Positions 39,071-47,164 of a DNA stretch of 64,000 bases are shown here, piece after piece. Location: contig NZ_CANKZF010000002.1 in the NCBI RefSeq assembly GCF_947488515.1, positions 1,028,294-1,092,293 of the forward strand, in the 5' to 3' direction. This DNA comes from an uncultured Nocardioides sp. GTDB taxonomy: Bacteria; Actinomycetota; Actinomycetes; Propionibacteriales; Nocardioidaceae. The notes under the pieces are model-generated. The model was not told the origin of the DNA and made no database searches. It saw only the letters and a list, made by a program, of their open reading frames with translations. A program made the translations under genes and the position numbers. The first letter of the stretch is position 1. Each line of letters begins with the position of its first letter.

Positions 39071-39492
39071 CCTCGCTCTCCGACCGCCTGACCGGTCGGG
39101 TCGCCAAGGGGGTCGGCCTGGCCGTGGCGGGTTTCGGCGCCGCGGTCCTGTTCGACATGGAGCCCCAGCCGTTGCCGTACGTCGTGTGGTCGGTGGTCGT
39201 GCTGACCACGGCGTACCTCGTCATCGACACCCTCGACGTCCCCACCGCGGAGTGGCTGCAGGGGCCACCGCCGACGGACCGGGTGGACGAGGCCTCCTCC
39301 GACCTCCGCGTGCTCTCCAGCCACGTGCAGTCCGACCAGCCGTCCGACGCGCTGGCCCACCGGCTCGTGGCGCTCGCCCGCGCCCGCGACCCCGACCTCG
39401 GCGAGACCGTCCGGCGCGAGCTCGCCGGCACCCGCAGGCTCTCGCCTGCCGACATCGACCGCATCCTGACCCGAATCGAGGACGTCCCGTGA
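39067..39492 (+). CDS. Small membrane protein of the MoxR operon
   Basis: 141 residues, overlapping both neighbours by 4 nt (ATGA, GTGA). Two hydrophobic segments near the N-terminus (VAKGVGLAVAGFGAAVLFDM and YVVWSVVVLTTAYLVIDTL), then a cytosolic helical part with LVALARARDPDLGETVRREL and LSPADIDRILTRIEDVP. I do not recognise a named family. Its fixed place between DUF4129 and MoxR suggests a membrane partner of the ATPase. Confidence 0.8.
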   Translation: MTSLSDRLTGRVAKGVGLAVAGFGAAVLFDMEPQPLPYVVWSVVVLTTAYLVIDTLDVPTAEWLQGPPPTDRVDEASSDLRVLSSHVQSDQPSDALAHRLVALARARDPDLGETVRRELAGTRRLSPADIDRILTRIEDVP

Positions 39493-40514
39493 GCGACGCT
39501 GACCACCGCAGTCCCGCGCCCACCGGATCCACCGGGCCCACCCAGCCCAGTGAGGTCGCCGAATTCGCTGAGCGTGTCCTCGACGAGGTGGGCCGCGCCG
39601 TCGTGGGGAAGCGCGAGGTGCTGTCGCTCGTGCTGGCCGGCATCCTGGCGAAGGGACACGTGCTGCTCGAGGACTTCCCGGGCCTGGGCAAGACGCTGGC
39701 GGCGCGTTCCTTCGCGGGTGCCCTGGGCCTGGACTTCTCCCGCGCGCAGTTCACCCCGGACCTGCTCCCGGCCGACCTCACCGGCTCCTACGTCTACGAC
39801 CAGCGCCGGGCGGAGTTCGACTTCCGCCCGGGACCGGTCTTCGCCGGGCTGCTGCTCGCCGACGAGGTGAACCGGACCCCGCCGAAGACGCAGGCAGCGC
39901 TCCTCGAGGCGATGCAGGAAGGCCAGGTCACGGTCGAGGGGAGGACCCACCCGTTGCCGAGCCCGTTCCACGTCCTCGCCACGGCCAACCCGGTGGAGTA
40001 CGAGGGCACCTACCCGCTGCCCGAGGCGCAGCTCGACCGCTTCCTGCTCCGCGTCGCCTTCGGGTACCCCACCGCCGGCGAGGAGCACGACGTCCTGCGC
40101 CGCCGCCTCGACCGGCAGCGCGAGGAGGTCGACATCGCCCAGGTCACCGACGCCGCCGGGCTCGCCGCCGCGCAGGCCGCGGTCGAGCGGGTGGTCGTGG
40201 ACGAGTCCGTGGCGCGCTACTGCGTGGACCTCGTCGCGGCGACCCGTTCCCACCCCGACGTCCTCACCGGCGCCTCGCCGCGCGGCAGCCTGGGCCTGGT
40301 GCTGACCGCCCGGGCGTGGGCGGCGATCCGGGGACGCGACTTCGTGGTCCCCGAGGACGTGAAGGTCGTCGCCCGAGCCGTGCTGGCGCACCGGATCACG
40401 GTCAAGCCCGACCTCTGGATGACGGAGGCGTCCGGCTTGCGGGTCGTCGACTCCGTCCTGGCCTCGGTCGAGACGCCGCGCACGCTGGAGACGCACCGGG
40501 GCGGCCACCCGTGA
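39489..40514 (+). CDS. MoxR-family AAA+ ATPase
   Basis: 341 residues from GTG 39489. AAA_3 hallmarks: VVGKREVLSLVLAGILAKGH, the Walker A-like LLEDFPGLGKTLAARSFAGA, FTPDLLPADLTGSYVYD, Walker B LLLADEVNRTPPKTQAALLE, sensor 1 VLATANPVEYEGTYPLPEAQ, and DRFLLRVAFGYPT with the arginine finger. The C-terminal lid has GASPRGSLGLVLTARAWAAI. MoxR ATPases act as chaperones for DUF58/VWA proteins and the next gene is DUF58, so a functional pair is expected. Confidence 0.93.
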   Translation: MSDADHRSPAPTGSTGPTQPSEVAEFAERVLDEVGRAVVGKREVLSLVLAGILAKGHVLLEDFPGLGKTLAARSFAGALGLDFSRAQFTPDLLPADLTGSYVYDQRRAEFDFRPGPVFAGLLLADEVNRTPPKTQAALLEAMQEGQVTVEGRTHPLPSPFHVLATANPVEYEGTYPLPEAQLDRFLLRVAFGYPTAGEEHDVLRRRLDRQREEVDIAQVTDAAGLAAAQAAVERVVVDESVARYCVDLVAATRSHPDVLTGASPRGSLGLVLTARAWAAIRGRDFVVPEDVKVVARAVLAHRITVKPDLWMTEASGLRVVDSVLASVETPRTLETHRGGHP

Positions 40515-41791
40515 CCTCCTGGCGGCCGACGCCGGCGCTCGTGCGCGCCTGCCTGCTCGGGCTCGGCGGCGTGAGCCTCGGCATCGTGCTCGGCCAGGAG
40601 GTGCTGGCCGTGCTGTGCGCCCCGTTCGTGGTCCTCGCCGCCATCGGGCTCGCCGGCCGCCCGCGCCGGAGGCCGCAGGTCGCCTCCCACCTCGACCACC
40701 GCAGCCTGCACGAGGGGCAGGGCGCGACATCGCGCCTCGACGTCGATGACCTCGCCGGGGTCGAGCACGTCACCCGGGTCGCCGCCCGTGCGGCCCACGT
40801 CGCCAGCGAGCCGACGTACGGCACGGTCGGCTCCCTCGTCGACGAGGGACTGCCGACCATCGGCTTCAGCCCGCGTCGCTGGGGTCGCCGCGCCGTGGGC
40901 GCCGAGCGCGTCGCGCTGACCAGCGCGTGGGCGGGCTGGCGCTGGGGTCCGGTGCACGTCCCCGAGACCAGCCTGGTCGTGCTGCCCAGGAGGGCGGCGT
41001 ACGACACCAGGGCCGAGGTGCCGCAGCCCGACGGTCTCGTCGGCCGGCACCGGTCGCGGCGGGTGGGGAGCGGCACCGAGTTCGAGGGGATCCGACCCTT
41101 CGCCTCCGGCGACCGCCTGAAGCGGATCAACTGGCCGGTCTCGCTCCGGACCGGCGAGCTGCACGTCGTCACCACGCGCGCCGAGCAGGACGCCGGGGTC
41201 TGGCTCCTCGTCGACGCCCTGCGCGACATCGGCGTCTCGGGCGGGGTCGACGGCCGCGCCAGCACGCTCGACCTCACCGTGCGCGCCGCGGCCGCACTGG
41301 CCGAGCACCACGTCCGCACCGGTGACCGGGTCGGGCTGCTCGTGGTCGCGGCCAACGGGGCGCGGGTGCCGCTCGGGTCGGGGCCGCGCCACCTGCAGCG
41401 GCTGCTCGGCACCCTCGCCCGGATCCGCACCGACGCGCGCAGCGCCCCACCGGAACGCCTCGACCTCGGCACGCAGTCCGGGAGCGTGGTCCACGTCCTG
41501 TCGCCGATGCTGTTCACGCCGCTGGTCACCGCGACGGCCAGCCTCCAGCGCGGCGGGACGTCGGTGGTCGTCGTCGACACGCTCGGGGACGCCTTGACCG
41601 AACCCGATGGCGCCGACCGGCTCGCCCTGTCGAGCCTCGCCATGCGGATGCAGAAGATCGAGCGCGACGACCGGCTACGACGCCTGGCCGCCCTCGGTGC
41701 CCCCGTGGTGCCGTGGCGCGGACCGGGCACCCTCGACACCGTCCTCCACCAGCTGTCGCGTCGCGCGCAGGTGCCCCGGGTGCGTGCCTGA
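40511..41791 (+). CDS. DUF58 (VWA-like) protein
   Basis: 426 residues from GTG 40511, overlapping MoxR by 4 nt. Two N-terminal membrane segments (ACLLGLGGVSLGIVLGQEVL and AVLCAPFVVLAAIGLAG) and a beta-sandwich part are followed by the DUF58 core GTEFEGIRPFASGDRLKRIN and W, then LLVDALRDIGVSG at the position of the VWA metal site. That site reads DALRD, not the classic DxSxS, so metal binding is doubtful. It is the expected client of the MoxR ATPase. Confidence 0.88.
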   Translation: MTSWRPTPALVRACLLGLGGVSLGIVLGQEVLAVLCAPFVVLAAIGLAGRPRRRPQVASHLDHRSLHEGQGATSRLDVDDLAGVEHVTRVAARAAHVASEPTYGTVGSLVDEGLPTIGFSPRRWGRRAVGAERVALTSAWAGWRWGPVHVPETSLVVLPRRAAYDTRAEVPQPDGLVGRHRSRRVGSGTEFEGIRPFASGDRLKRINWPVSLRTGELHVVTTRAEQDAGVWLLVDALRDIGVSGGVDGRASTLDLTVRAAAALAEHHVRTGDRVGLLVVAANGARVPLGSGPRHLQRLLGTLARIRTDARSAPPERLDLGTQSGSVVHVLSPMLFTPLVTATASLQRGGTSVVVVDTLGDALTEPDGADRLALSSLAMRMQKIERDDRLRRLAALGAPVVPWRGPGTLDTVLHQLSRRAQVPRVRA

Positions 41792-42297
41792 TGCGGGTGC
41801 TGCGTCCCGGCGTGAGCCCAGCGGTGGTCGTGCTGCGCGCGCTGCTCCTCGTGCTGCCGTGTGCCGCTCTGGCGCTCGCGCTGCCGCAGGTGCCGCACGG
41901 CCTGGTGGTCGCCGGGGTCGTGCTGTCCGCAGCGGCCTGGGCGTGGTTGCCCGACCACGCCGTCGGCGTCGTGCCGCTCGCGCTCGTCGCGGGCTGGTGG
42001 ACGGTCCACGACGTCGTCGACTGGCGGCTGCTGGTGGTCGGCGTGCTGCTCGCCACCGCGCACGTCGCCGCCACCCTGGTGTCGTACGGCCCCGCGACGC
42101 TCGCGATCGACCCGCGCCTGGCCCGGCTGTGGCTCGCCCGTGGCGGGCTGGCACTGGTCCCGCTCCCGGTCACCTGGCTGGCCGTCCGCGGCCTCGACCC
42201 GCGACTGGCTCCGTCGTGGCTGTGGCTCCTCACCGGGGTGACAGCGGTCGGCCTGCTCGTGGTCACCGCCCGCCTGACCCGCCCGGAGGAGCAATGA
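41791..42297 (+). CDS. Polytopic membrane protein, MoxR operon
   Basis: 168 residues with about five hydrophobic segments (VVVLRALLLVLPCAALALAL; VVAGVVLSAAAWAWLP; GVVPLALVAGWWTVHDVVDW; LVVGVLLATAHVAATLV; WLWLLTGVTAVGLLVVTARL). Start and stop overlap both neighbours. Family not recognised. Comparable operons usually carry a transglutaminase-core membrane protein here; this small protein has no such domain. Confidence 0.8.
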   Translation: MRVLRPGVSPAVVVLRALLLVLPCAALALALPQVPHGLVVAGVVLSAAAWAWLPDHAVGVVPLALVAGWWTVHDVVDWRLLVVGVLLATAHVAATLVSYGPATLAIDPRLARLWLARGGLALVPLPVTWLAVRGLDPRLAPSWLWLLTGVTAVGLLVVTARLTRPEEQ

Positions 42298-42626
42298 CCA
42301 CCGAGGAGGAGCGCGAGCTCTACGCCGAGCTGGTGCTGCAGTGCGCCGAGTCGGTCCCGCGTGGTCGCGCGACGACGTACGGCGCCATCGCCGACGTCGT
42401 CGGTGAGCGGCTCGGGCGGGGCGGTCCGCGGCTGGTCGGGTCCGTGCTCGCCGCCCACGGCGGTGGTGTGCCGTGGTGGCGGGTGGTCCGCGCGGACGGC
42501 TCGCTGCCGCCCTCGCACGGCGAGGAGGCCCGGCAGGCCTACCTCGAGGAGGCCACCCCGTTGCGACCGAGCGGGGCCGTGGATCTGACACGGGCGTTCT
42601 GGTCGCCGCGCCTCGGGGCAGAATGA
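42294..42626 (+). CDS. Alkyltransferase-like (ATL) DNA-repair protein
   Basis: 110 residues, matching the DNA-binding domain of O6-alkylguanine transferases: LQCAESVPRGRATTYGAIAD, LGRGGPRLVGSVLAAHGGG, VPWWRVVRADGSLPPSHGE and a final helix. The alkyl-accepting Cys of the PCHRV motif is replaced: the site reads P60-W61-W62-R63-V64. It therefore cannot self-alkylate and should act like ATL proteins, which bind alkylated guanine and hand it to nucleotide excision repair. It is in line with the MoxR operon and overlaps the acyltransferase gene (ATGA). I recall a similar protein at Rv3204. Confidence 0.88.
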   Translation: MTTEEERELYAELVLQCAESVPRGRATTYGAIADVVGERLGRGGPRLVGSVLAAHGGGVPWWRVVRADGSLPPSHGEEARQAYLEEATPLRPSGAVDLTRAFWSPRLGAE

Positions 42627-43309
42627 CTGCCATGCTCTACACGGTCGCGCACGGAGTCATCCCCCCGCTCGCCCGTGCCGTGTGGCGCCCGGTGGTCGAG
42701 GGGCTGCACCACGTGCCCGCCACCGGACCCGTCATCGTGGCGAGCAACCACCTGTCCTTCTTCGACAGCGTCGTCATCCCGGTCGTCGTCCCCCGCAAGG
42801 TCGTCTTCCTCGCCAAGTCCGACTACTTCACCGGCACCGGGGTCAAGGGCACGCTGGTCCGCGCGTGGTTCGAGGGGCTCGGCATGCTGCCGGTCGACCG
42901 TGACGACACCAAGGCGGCGATCGCCAGCCTCGCCACCGCGCTCGAGGTGCTGCGGCGCGGGGAGGCGTTCGGCATCTACCCCGAGGGCACCCGCTCGCGC
43001 GACGGCCGGCTCTACCGCGGTCGTACGGGCGTGGCGCACCTCGCCCTCACCGCCGGCTGCCCGGTCCTGCCGGTCGGCCTGCTGGGGACCGAGGAGATCC
43101 AGCCGGTCGGCGCCAACCGCCCGCGGCTGGGCAAGGTCGACGTCACCGTGCGGGTCGGCGAGCCGATCACGGTCGCGGACGAGTACGACGGCGTGCCGAG
43201 CGGCCGGGCCCGTCGTGACCTGACCGACCGGATCATGGCCGCCATCGCGGGCCTCACCGGGCAGGAGCCGGCCGGCGTCTACAACGAGCGGCCGGCCTCC
43301 CCGGCCTGA
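42623..43309 (+). CDS. 1-acyl-sn-glycerol-3-phosphate acyltransferase-like (PlsC)
   Basis: 228 residues from the ATG at 42623; an in-frame ATG at 42632 is possible. PlsC motifs: SNHLSFFDS (H43, D48: HX4D), KVVFLAKSDYFTGTGVKGTL, YPEGTRSRDGRLYRGRTGVA (E121, motif III) and CPVLPVGLLGTEEIQP (motif IV). It should acylate lysophosphatidate or a related acceptor at the inner membrane. The start overlaps the ATL stop, so it is last of the MoxR-operon chain. Two REP-like palindromes follow. Confidence 0.88.
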   Translation: MTAMLYTVAHGVIPPLARAVWRPVVEGLHHVPATGPVIVASNHLSFFDSVVIPVVVPRKVVFLAKSDYFTGTGVKGTLVRAWFEGLGMLPVDRDDTKAAIASLATALEVLRRGEAFGIYPEGTRSRDGRLYRGRTGVAHLALTAGCPVLPVGLLGTEEIQPVGANRPRLGKVDVTVRVGEPITVADEYDGVPSGRARRDLTDRIMAAIAGLTGQEPAGVYNERPASPA

Positions 43310-43332
43310 CCGTTCCGCGCGGTCGCCTTCGT

Positions 43333-43386
43333 GGGCGGTGTGCCAGCCACATCGCCGTACCTCGGAATGTGGCTCACGCACCGCCC
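43333..43386. repeat. REP-like 54-bp palindrome, copy B
   Basis: Arms GGGCGGTG and AGCCACAT, a 14-nt loop, then ATGTGGCT and CACCGCCC, with 4-nt internal stretches TGCC and CACG. First of a tandem pair at an 83-bp period in the convergent gap between the acyltransferase and the DUF1116 gene. Confidence 0.85.
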
Positions 43387-43415
43387 CCGGGCTTGTCATC
43401 CGTCAGCACGCCGGT

Positions 43416-43469
43416 GGGCGGTGTGCCAGCCACGTTCCTGTGCTGCGGAATGTGGCTCACGCACCGCTC
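43416..43469. repeat. REP-like 54-bp palindrome, copy C
   Basis: Same plan as copy B, with inner arm AGCCACGT and a different 14-nt loop; outer arms GGGCGGTG and CACCGCTC. Its last two bases are part of the stop codon of the DUF1116 gene. Confidence 0.85.
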
Positions 43470-44865
43470 AGGCGGGGACCTGCGCAGCGAGCGCGGCGAG
43501 CGCCTTCGGGAAGATCTCCGCGGGCGGGGTGACGAGACCGGCGCCCACCTGGCCCACGCCGGCGACCTTGCCGGCCATGCCGGTGTTGATCTGCGGCAGG
43601 ATCGCGGTGCGGCACACCTTGGTCACGTCGATGCCGGTGGGCGTGCCCATGAACTCCAGGACGGGCACCGACCAGCGGGGGTTCTCCGCGAGGGTGATCT
43701 CGTGCATCCGCCGGGTGGTGGCCAGCGCGTCGGGCACGGTGCCGCCGACGAGGCGGACGATCGCCGGGGCGGTCGCCATCGCGAAGCCGCCGATGCCGGC
43801 GGTCTCGGTGATGGCGGAGTCGCCGATGTCGGCGTTGGCGTCGTCGGGGCCGTAGTCGCCGAGGAAGAGGCCCTCGGCCACCTGGGCCGGCCCGGTGAAC
43901 CACTCGTCGCCGGTGCTGGAGACCTGGATGCCGAAGTCGGTGCCGTTGCGCGCCATGGCCACAACCATCGTCGATCCCGGCACGTCGCGACCGGCGTCGA
44001 GTGCGAGCTTGCACGCGGGCATCGCCAGGTTGAGGAAGAAGTGGTCGTTGCCGCCGACGAAGCGCAGCACGTCGGCGACGTCCTTGCTGTCGAACCCGGC
44101 GTCGGACCCGCTGCTGACCATCGCGGGGGAGAGGTCACGCAGCAGCATCAGCGTGCCAGCGCGGTTGCGGTTGTGCGCCTCGTCGCCCATCTGCAGCATC
44201 TGGGTGAGGATGCCGGTGACGTCCGTCGCCTCCTCGGTGCCGCGGACGGCGGCCTGCAGCAGGGGGCCGAGCACGTCGCCCATCCAGCGCAGCCGGGTGA
44301 GGACCTCGGGGGAGTAGGCGCCGTAGCGCAGCACCTTGCCGAGCCCCTCGTTGAGGGAGCAGTACGTCCGGCGGCCGGTCGCGCGGTCCTCGAGGACCCA
44401 CATCCACATGGACGGCGTCACGACGCCGGCCATCGGGCCGACGGCGCTGCGGTGGTGGCACGGCTCGAGGCTGACCGAGCTGCCGGACTCGAAGAGCGCT
44501 GCGGCGTCCTCGGGGTCGTCGACGAGGCCCTCGAGGGCGGCGCCGCCCATGAGCGCGCCGCGCAGGGGGCCGGACGTCCGCGCCCACTCGATCGGCGGGC
44601 CGGCGTGGAGGAACTGGCCCTTCTCGAGGCCGAGCACCTCGGAGGCGGGCGCGACGTCGACGAGGTGGGCCGTGACGCCGAGCATAGCCTCGACCGCCCG
44701 GCGGTTCGCGTCAGGGCGGCGGGGATCGATGGCGACCCTCGCGAGGTCGGCCTCGGTGCCCGGCATCGGCGGACGCCAGTCGACGCGCTCGACGTCGACG
44801 GCCTGACCCGCCACGGAGTCGGCGAACATGTCCGCCCCGACGGTGACGACGGTGGGCTGGCTCAT
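43468..44865 (-). CDS. DUF1116 protein (AllG/YlbE-like), predicted oxamate transcarbamylase subunit
   Basis: 465 residues. VDWRPPMPGTEADLARVAID, GLEKGQFLHAGPPIEWARTS, SLEPCHHRSAVGPMAGVVTP, LNEGLGKVLRYGAYSPEVL and FLNLAMPACKLALDAGRDVP are the ordered conserved blocks of DUF1116. In E. coli the homologue YlbE (AllG) is reported as one of three subunits, with FdrA (AllF) and YlbF (AllH), of oxamate transcarbamylase in anaerobic allantoin use. Here the three genes lie in one operon with ATGA overlaps (this is the last), which supports the same complex. The stop codon is shared with a REP-like element. Confidence 0.85.
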   Translation of the reverse strand: MSQPTVVTVGADMFADSVAGQAVDVERVDWRPPMPGTEADLARVAIDPRRPDANRRAVEAMLGVTAHLVDVAPASEVLGLEKGQFLHAGPPIEWARTSGPLRGALMGGAALEGLVDDPEDAAALFESGSSVSLEPCHHRSAVGPMAGVVTPSMWMWVLEDRATGRRTYCSLNEGLGKVLRYGAYSPEVLTRLRWMGDVLGPLLQAAVRGTEEATDVTGILTQMLQMGDEAHNRNRAGTLMLLRDLSPAMVSSGSDAGFDSKDVADVLRFVGGNDHFFLNLAMPACKLALDAGRDVPGSTMVVAMARNGTDFGIQVSSTGDEWFTGPAQVAEGLFLGDYGPDDANADIGDSAITETAGIGGFAMATAPAIVRLVGGTVPDALATTRRMHEITLAENPRWSVPVLEFMGTPTGIDVTKVCRTAILPQINTGMAGKVAGVGQVGAGLVTPPAEIFPKALAALAAQVPA

Positions 44866-46358
44866 CGGGCAGCTCCTTCGATCAGCTGGATGGCGCGGCG
44901 GGTGGCGCTCGCGTTGGAGAGGTGCACCTCGGCGCCGGCGGCGACGAGGGCGGCGCGCTGGGCGTCCAGGCCCTGCGGGTCCAGGTCGGTGCCGACCAGG
45001 CTGACGACCACCGGGACCTGACGGTCCTTCCGGGCCGCCGCGATGGCCGGGGCGAGCAGGGTGGCCGGATCGGGCTCGGCGCCGTGGCCGAGGACCAGGT
45101 CGAGCAGGATGACGCCGGTCGCGGGGTCGGCGGCGGCCCTGGCCAGCTGCTCGTTGCGCAGGGTCGGGTCGATCATGGGGTGCGCGCGTCCCTGGGTGAG
45201 CGCGTCGTCACCGAAGTCGACCATCGTGTGGTCGTCGACCAGGAGGTCGTCCCCCAGTGCGAGGTCGTCGGAGAGCGGGATGTTGCTGCGGACCGGGCCG
45301 AGGGCCGCGGACGCCATCAGCATCGACTCGTCGCAGAGCGTGCCGCCGACGAACAGCCCGCGCAGCAGGGGTCCGGTCGCGGGTCCGGTGTTGTCGGCGC
45401 CGTGGACCGGCCACTCCGGCGGGGTGTGACCGAGCCGCTCCAGCACGGCCTCGGCGACCGCGGTGAGGTCGCGCTGGCCGCGGCCGAGCAGCCCCAGCTC
45501 CACGGGCGTGCCCAGCGCCCCGGTCTCCTTCGTGAGTGCCTCCGCGACCTCGGGCGCCGGGGGCTTGGACACCACCACGACGAGGTCGACGTCCGGGTCG
45601 GCGTCGAGCCGGCGCAGGGCCTCGCGGGTGGCGAGCCCGCCGACGGCCGACGACAGGTCGCGACCGCCGACGCCGAGCGCATGGCGCACGCCGACCCCCT
45701 CGGCCGTCTCGCCGGCGTGGTGGAGGAGGGCGAGGAGCTGCTGGCAGCCGGTGCCGGAGGCGGCGACGATGCCGATCCGTCCGGGACGGACCGTGTTGGC
45801 GAAGCCGAGCCCGACGCCGTCGACGACCGCGGTGCCGCAGTCCGGTCCCATGACCAGCCCGCCACGCGAGGCGGCGTAGCGCTTGAGGGCGACCTCCTCG
45901 GCCACCGGCACGTTGTCGCTGAAGACCATCACGTCGCGGCCGGCCTCGAGGGCGTCCATCGCCTCGACGGTGGCGCTGGCGCCGGGCACCGAGACGAGCG
46001 CGATCGCGTCGGGAGCAGAGCGCCGTAGCGCGCTCCCGGTGGTGCGCGGCGGGGCGATCGTGGTGTCGCCGCCCGTCGGGCGGGTGGGCGTGAGCGCCGC
46101 GTCGACCGCAGCGAGGGCCGCGGACACGTCGGCGTCGGCGTCGAGGCGCAGGGCGACGACCATGTCGTTGGGGGAGGAGCCGTGGATGTCGAAGCCCATC
46201 CCCTCGAGCACCTCGAGGTTGAGGCCGGTCGCCATCGCGACCTGCGCGGCCACGACGCCTGGGGTGGTCTGCACGGCACGGCTGACCTGCAGCAGCGTCA
46301 CCGAGTCGGCGTACGCACCGCTGCGGAGCTCGACGTGGTCCTTGGTCGGCGTGGTCAT
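44862..46358 (-). CDS. fdrA: FdrA (AllF-like) acyl-CoA-synthetase-fold protein
   Basis: 498 residues. The fold resembles the succinyl-CoA-ligase alpha/beta family: an N-terminal ACT-like part (RSGAYADSVTLLQVSRAV), a CoA-binding-like Rossmann segment (GGLVMGPDCGTAVVDGVGLG), GRIGIVAASGTGCQQLLALL and HALGVGGRDLSSAVGGLATR (the region that carries the catalytic His in ligases), then VILLDLVLGHGAEPDPA in the second half. This pattern is that of FdrA. It is the middle gene of the operon, overlapping both neighbours by 4 nt. Together the three are expected to interconvert oxalurate with oxamate plus carbamoyl phosphate; no carbamate kinase gene is adjacent. Confidence 0.87.
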   Translation of the reverse strand: MTTPTKDHVELRSGAYADSVTLLQVSRAVQTTPGVVAAQVAMATGLNLEVLEGMGFDIHGSSPNDMVVALRLDADADVSAALAAVDAALTPTRPTGGDTTIAPPRTTGSALRRSAPDAIALVSVPGASATVEAMDALEAGRDVMVFSDNVPVAEEVALKRYAASRGGLVMGPDCGTAVVDGVGLGFANTVRPGRIGIVAASGTGCQQLLALLHHAGETAEGVGVRHALGVGGRDLSSAVGGLATREALRRLDADPDVDLVVVVSKPPAPEVAEALTKETGALGTPVELGLLGRGQRDLTAVAEAVLERLGHTPPEWPVHGADNTGPATGPLLRGLFVGGTLCDESMLMASAALGPVRSNIPLSDDLALGDDLLVDDHTMVDFGDDALTQGRAHPMIDPTLRNEQLARAAADPATGVILLDLVLGHGAEPDPATLLAPAIAAARKDRQVPVVVSLVGTDLDPQGLDAQRAALVAAGAEVHLSNASATRRAIQLIEGAAR

Positions 46359-47095
46359 GCAACCCTCCGGGGTGTGGTGTGGTCCTCGATCGATGCCAGG
46401 GCGAGCCCGGCGCCGGCGAGGAGGCCGGCGCCCGAAGTGGCGCCGACGGCGAGCAGCGCGTCGGCCGTGGGTCCAGTGGGGTCGGCGAGCCAGTCGGCGA
46501 GCTGGGGCAGAGCCTCGCCGCGGATCGCGCAGTCGAGCAGCGTGGCGGACAGCAGCGTCGTGGTGTGGAGGCGACCTCGCAGGGCCGCGGCCAGCACGTC
46601 GTCGGGCCGGCCCAGGGCGGCGCGGGCGGTGAACCACCCGGCCAGCACGTCGTCGCCGAGCGGCGTCAGGCCCGGCCCGCGGCCGACGAGGTGGTCGAGG
46701 TCGGCCGGGGTGAGTCGGCCGTCGGCGGGGAGGACGAGGCCGTCGAGCGCGGACGTCATGGTGTCCGGTCGCCAGGGCGACCCCTCCCCATGACGTCCCA
46801 CGCGGGGGGCGCGCGGGTCGACGAGGCGGGTGATCCGGACCGGCCGGTCACCGACCACCAGCAGGCCGTCGCGCACCCGGGCGACCGGGTCGAGGACCCC
46901 GAGGTCGGGCAGCGTCGACCAGAGCGCGCACGGCACGCGGCTCGCCGTCGACGACACCAGGCCGAGGCACCAGCCGTCGAGGTCGACGTACACGGCGGTG
47001 CTGCTCGCGTGGACGACCCGGCGAGGACCGTCGGGGGCCCCGCGGAGCCGATCGCGCACCCGCAGCGGTGCCGCGGCGGGGATCGGTCCGGACAT
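46355..47095 (-). CDS. DUF2877 protein (AllH/YlbF-like)
   Basis: 246 residues; first gene of the operon. The DUF2877 hallmark LVGRGPGLTPLGDDVLAGW is present, with the C-terminal SGAGLLAGAGLALASIE close to the family's end. The ATG at 47095 has GGGGAG 4 nt upstream and a TAGCGT hexamer ten nt before the start. It is the third subunit partner of FdrA and the DUF1116 protein in the E. coli system. It is divergent from the PucR-type regulator across 69 bp, so joint control from that gap is likely. Confidence 0.82.
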   Translation of the reverse strand: MSGPIPAAAPLRVRDRLRGAPDGPRRVVHASSTAVYVDLDGWCLGLVSSTASRVPCALWSTLPDLGVLDPVARVRDGLLVVGDRPVRITRLVDPRAPRVGRHGEGSPWRPDTMTSALDGLVLPADGRLTPADLDHLVGRGPGLTPLGDDVLAGWFTARAALGRPDDVLAAALRGRLHTTTLLSATLLDCAIRGEALPQLADWLADPTGPTADALLAVGATSGAGLLAGAGLALASIEDHTTPRRVA

Positions 47096-47164
47096 CACTC
47101 CCCAGACGCTAACGGCTCGTGCGACACTCGCGAATGTGAGAACTTGTCGGACCAAGGGGTGAAT

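Noticed and set aside
43333..43469. The palindrome pair as a simple rho-independent terminator
   Set aside because: No T-runs, a 14-nt variable loop, two copies in tandem and a third inside a coding region; terminator activity is possible as a side effect but does not explain the shared 54-bp plan.
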